Translations under genes and position numbers: made by a program
NCBI GenBank assembly: GCA_016748015.1
Contig: JAAOMT010000289.1
Span: 135,639 to 199,638, forward strand
Source: Geosiphon pyriformis
Lineage: Eukaryota > Glomeromycota > Glomeromycetes > Archaeosporales > Geosiphonaceae
DNA: 64,000 nt
Reading direction: 5' to 3'
Shown here: positions 63,896 through 64,000 of the stretch, piece by piece
How the letters are laid out: each line of letters starts with the position of its first letter
Numbering within the stretch: position 1 is the stretch's first letter
Notes under the pieces: generated by a model
Told to the model about the DNA's origin: nothing
What the model saw: only the letters and a program-made list of their open reading frames with translations
The model's database searches: none

Positions 63896-64000
63896 TTATT
63901 CCCTCCTCTTTAATATTAAGTTCTGTTAAGATCTCCTAATTTTAATTCTCTGTCTTTAAGTATTTTTTGAACTTTTTTTTCAAGAATTACTTGTGCTATT
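63896..64000 (-). pseudogene. 3' end of a gypsy internal region, inverted
   Basis: TCCCTCCTCTTTAATATT is the reverse complement of the polypurine tract. The rest to the window edge is the reverse complement of sequence matching 3775-3870 (for example AATTACTTGTG versus CACAAGTAATT). The LTR at 63108 is therefore the 3' LTR of an inverted element that continues outside the window. Confidence 0.65.

Overview
The window reads as nuclear DNA of an early-diverging fungus, most likely an arbuscular mycorrhizal fungus (Glomeromycotina; a repeat-rich lineage such as Gigasporales would fit). The reasons are extreme AT-richness outside two islands, very intron-dense genes with short GT-AG introns, and a mass of decayed Ty3/gypsy and long non-LTR (LINE) retrotransposons of the kind I associate with these genomes. 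The assignment to a lineage is inference; no rRNA or organelle marker is present.

Two islands of ordinary base composition carry host genes, both on the minus strand. At 14.4-17.2 kb a 13-exon gene encodes a 6-phosphofructo-2-kinase-type protein (534 residues predicted). Its kinase motifs are intact but the catalytic histidine of the phosphatase half is replaced by serine. At 41.9-47.5 kb a 31-exon gene encodes a SPO22/ZIP4/TEX11-family meiotic crossover protein (1028 residues predicted). Every intron phase of both models closes in frame. Both islands have flanks with short coding-looking stretches that I could not identify (17.8-17.9, 41.2-41.9 and 47.66-47.87 kb).

Everything else is transposon debris. 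Three LTR types recur. LTR-A (about 830-970 bp) lies at 3877, 29305 (both +), 57857, 59879 and 63108 (all -), probably also at 38101. LTR-B (about 1 kb) flanks one nearly complete 9.8 kb gypsy element at 18488-28278, and lies inverted at 5617-6729 and as a fragment at 31690. LTR-C lies at 1-288, 34605-35570 and about 49692-50534. Gypsy internal regions with RT, RNase H and integrase remnants lie at 289-3876, within 18488-28278, at 31866-34604 and at 60850-63105 on +, and at 53516-57856 on -. A LINE with a gag-like N-terminus, endonuclease, RT and RNase H fills 7.3-13.5 kb. Truncated relatives lie at 28.5-29.3, 35.6-36.6, 39.9-40.6 and 52.3-52.4 (+) and at 30.3-31.7 and 52.6-53.5 kb (-).

The coding remnants are broken mainly by changes toward A and T: stop codons where Trp, Gln or Arg codons are expected, and YLDD reduced to YLNN. 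This is what repeat-directed cytosine mutation or long methylated-cytosine decay leaves. The stretches at 13.6-14.3, 36.6-38.1, 38.9-39.5, 40.6-41.2, 48.6-49.7 and 50.5-52.3 kb are extremely AT-rich and hold nothing I can identify.
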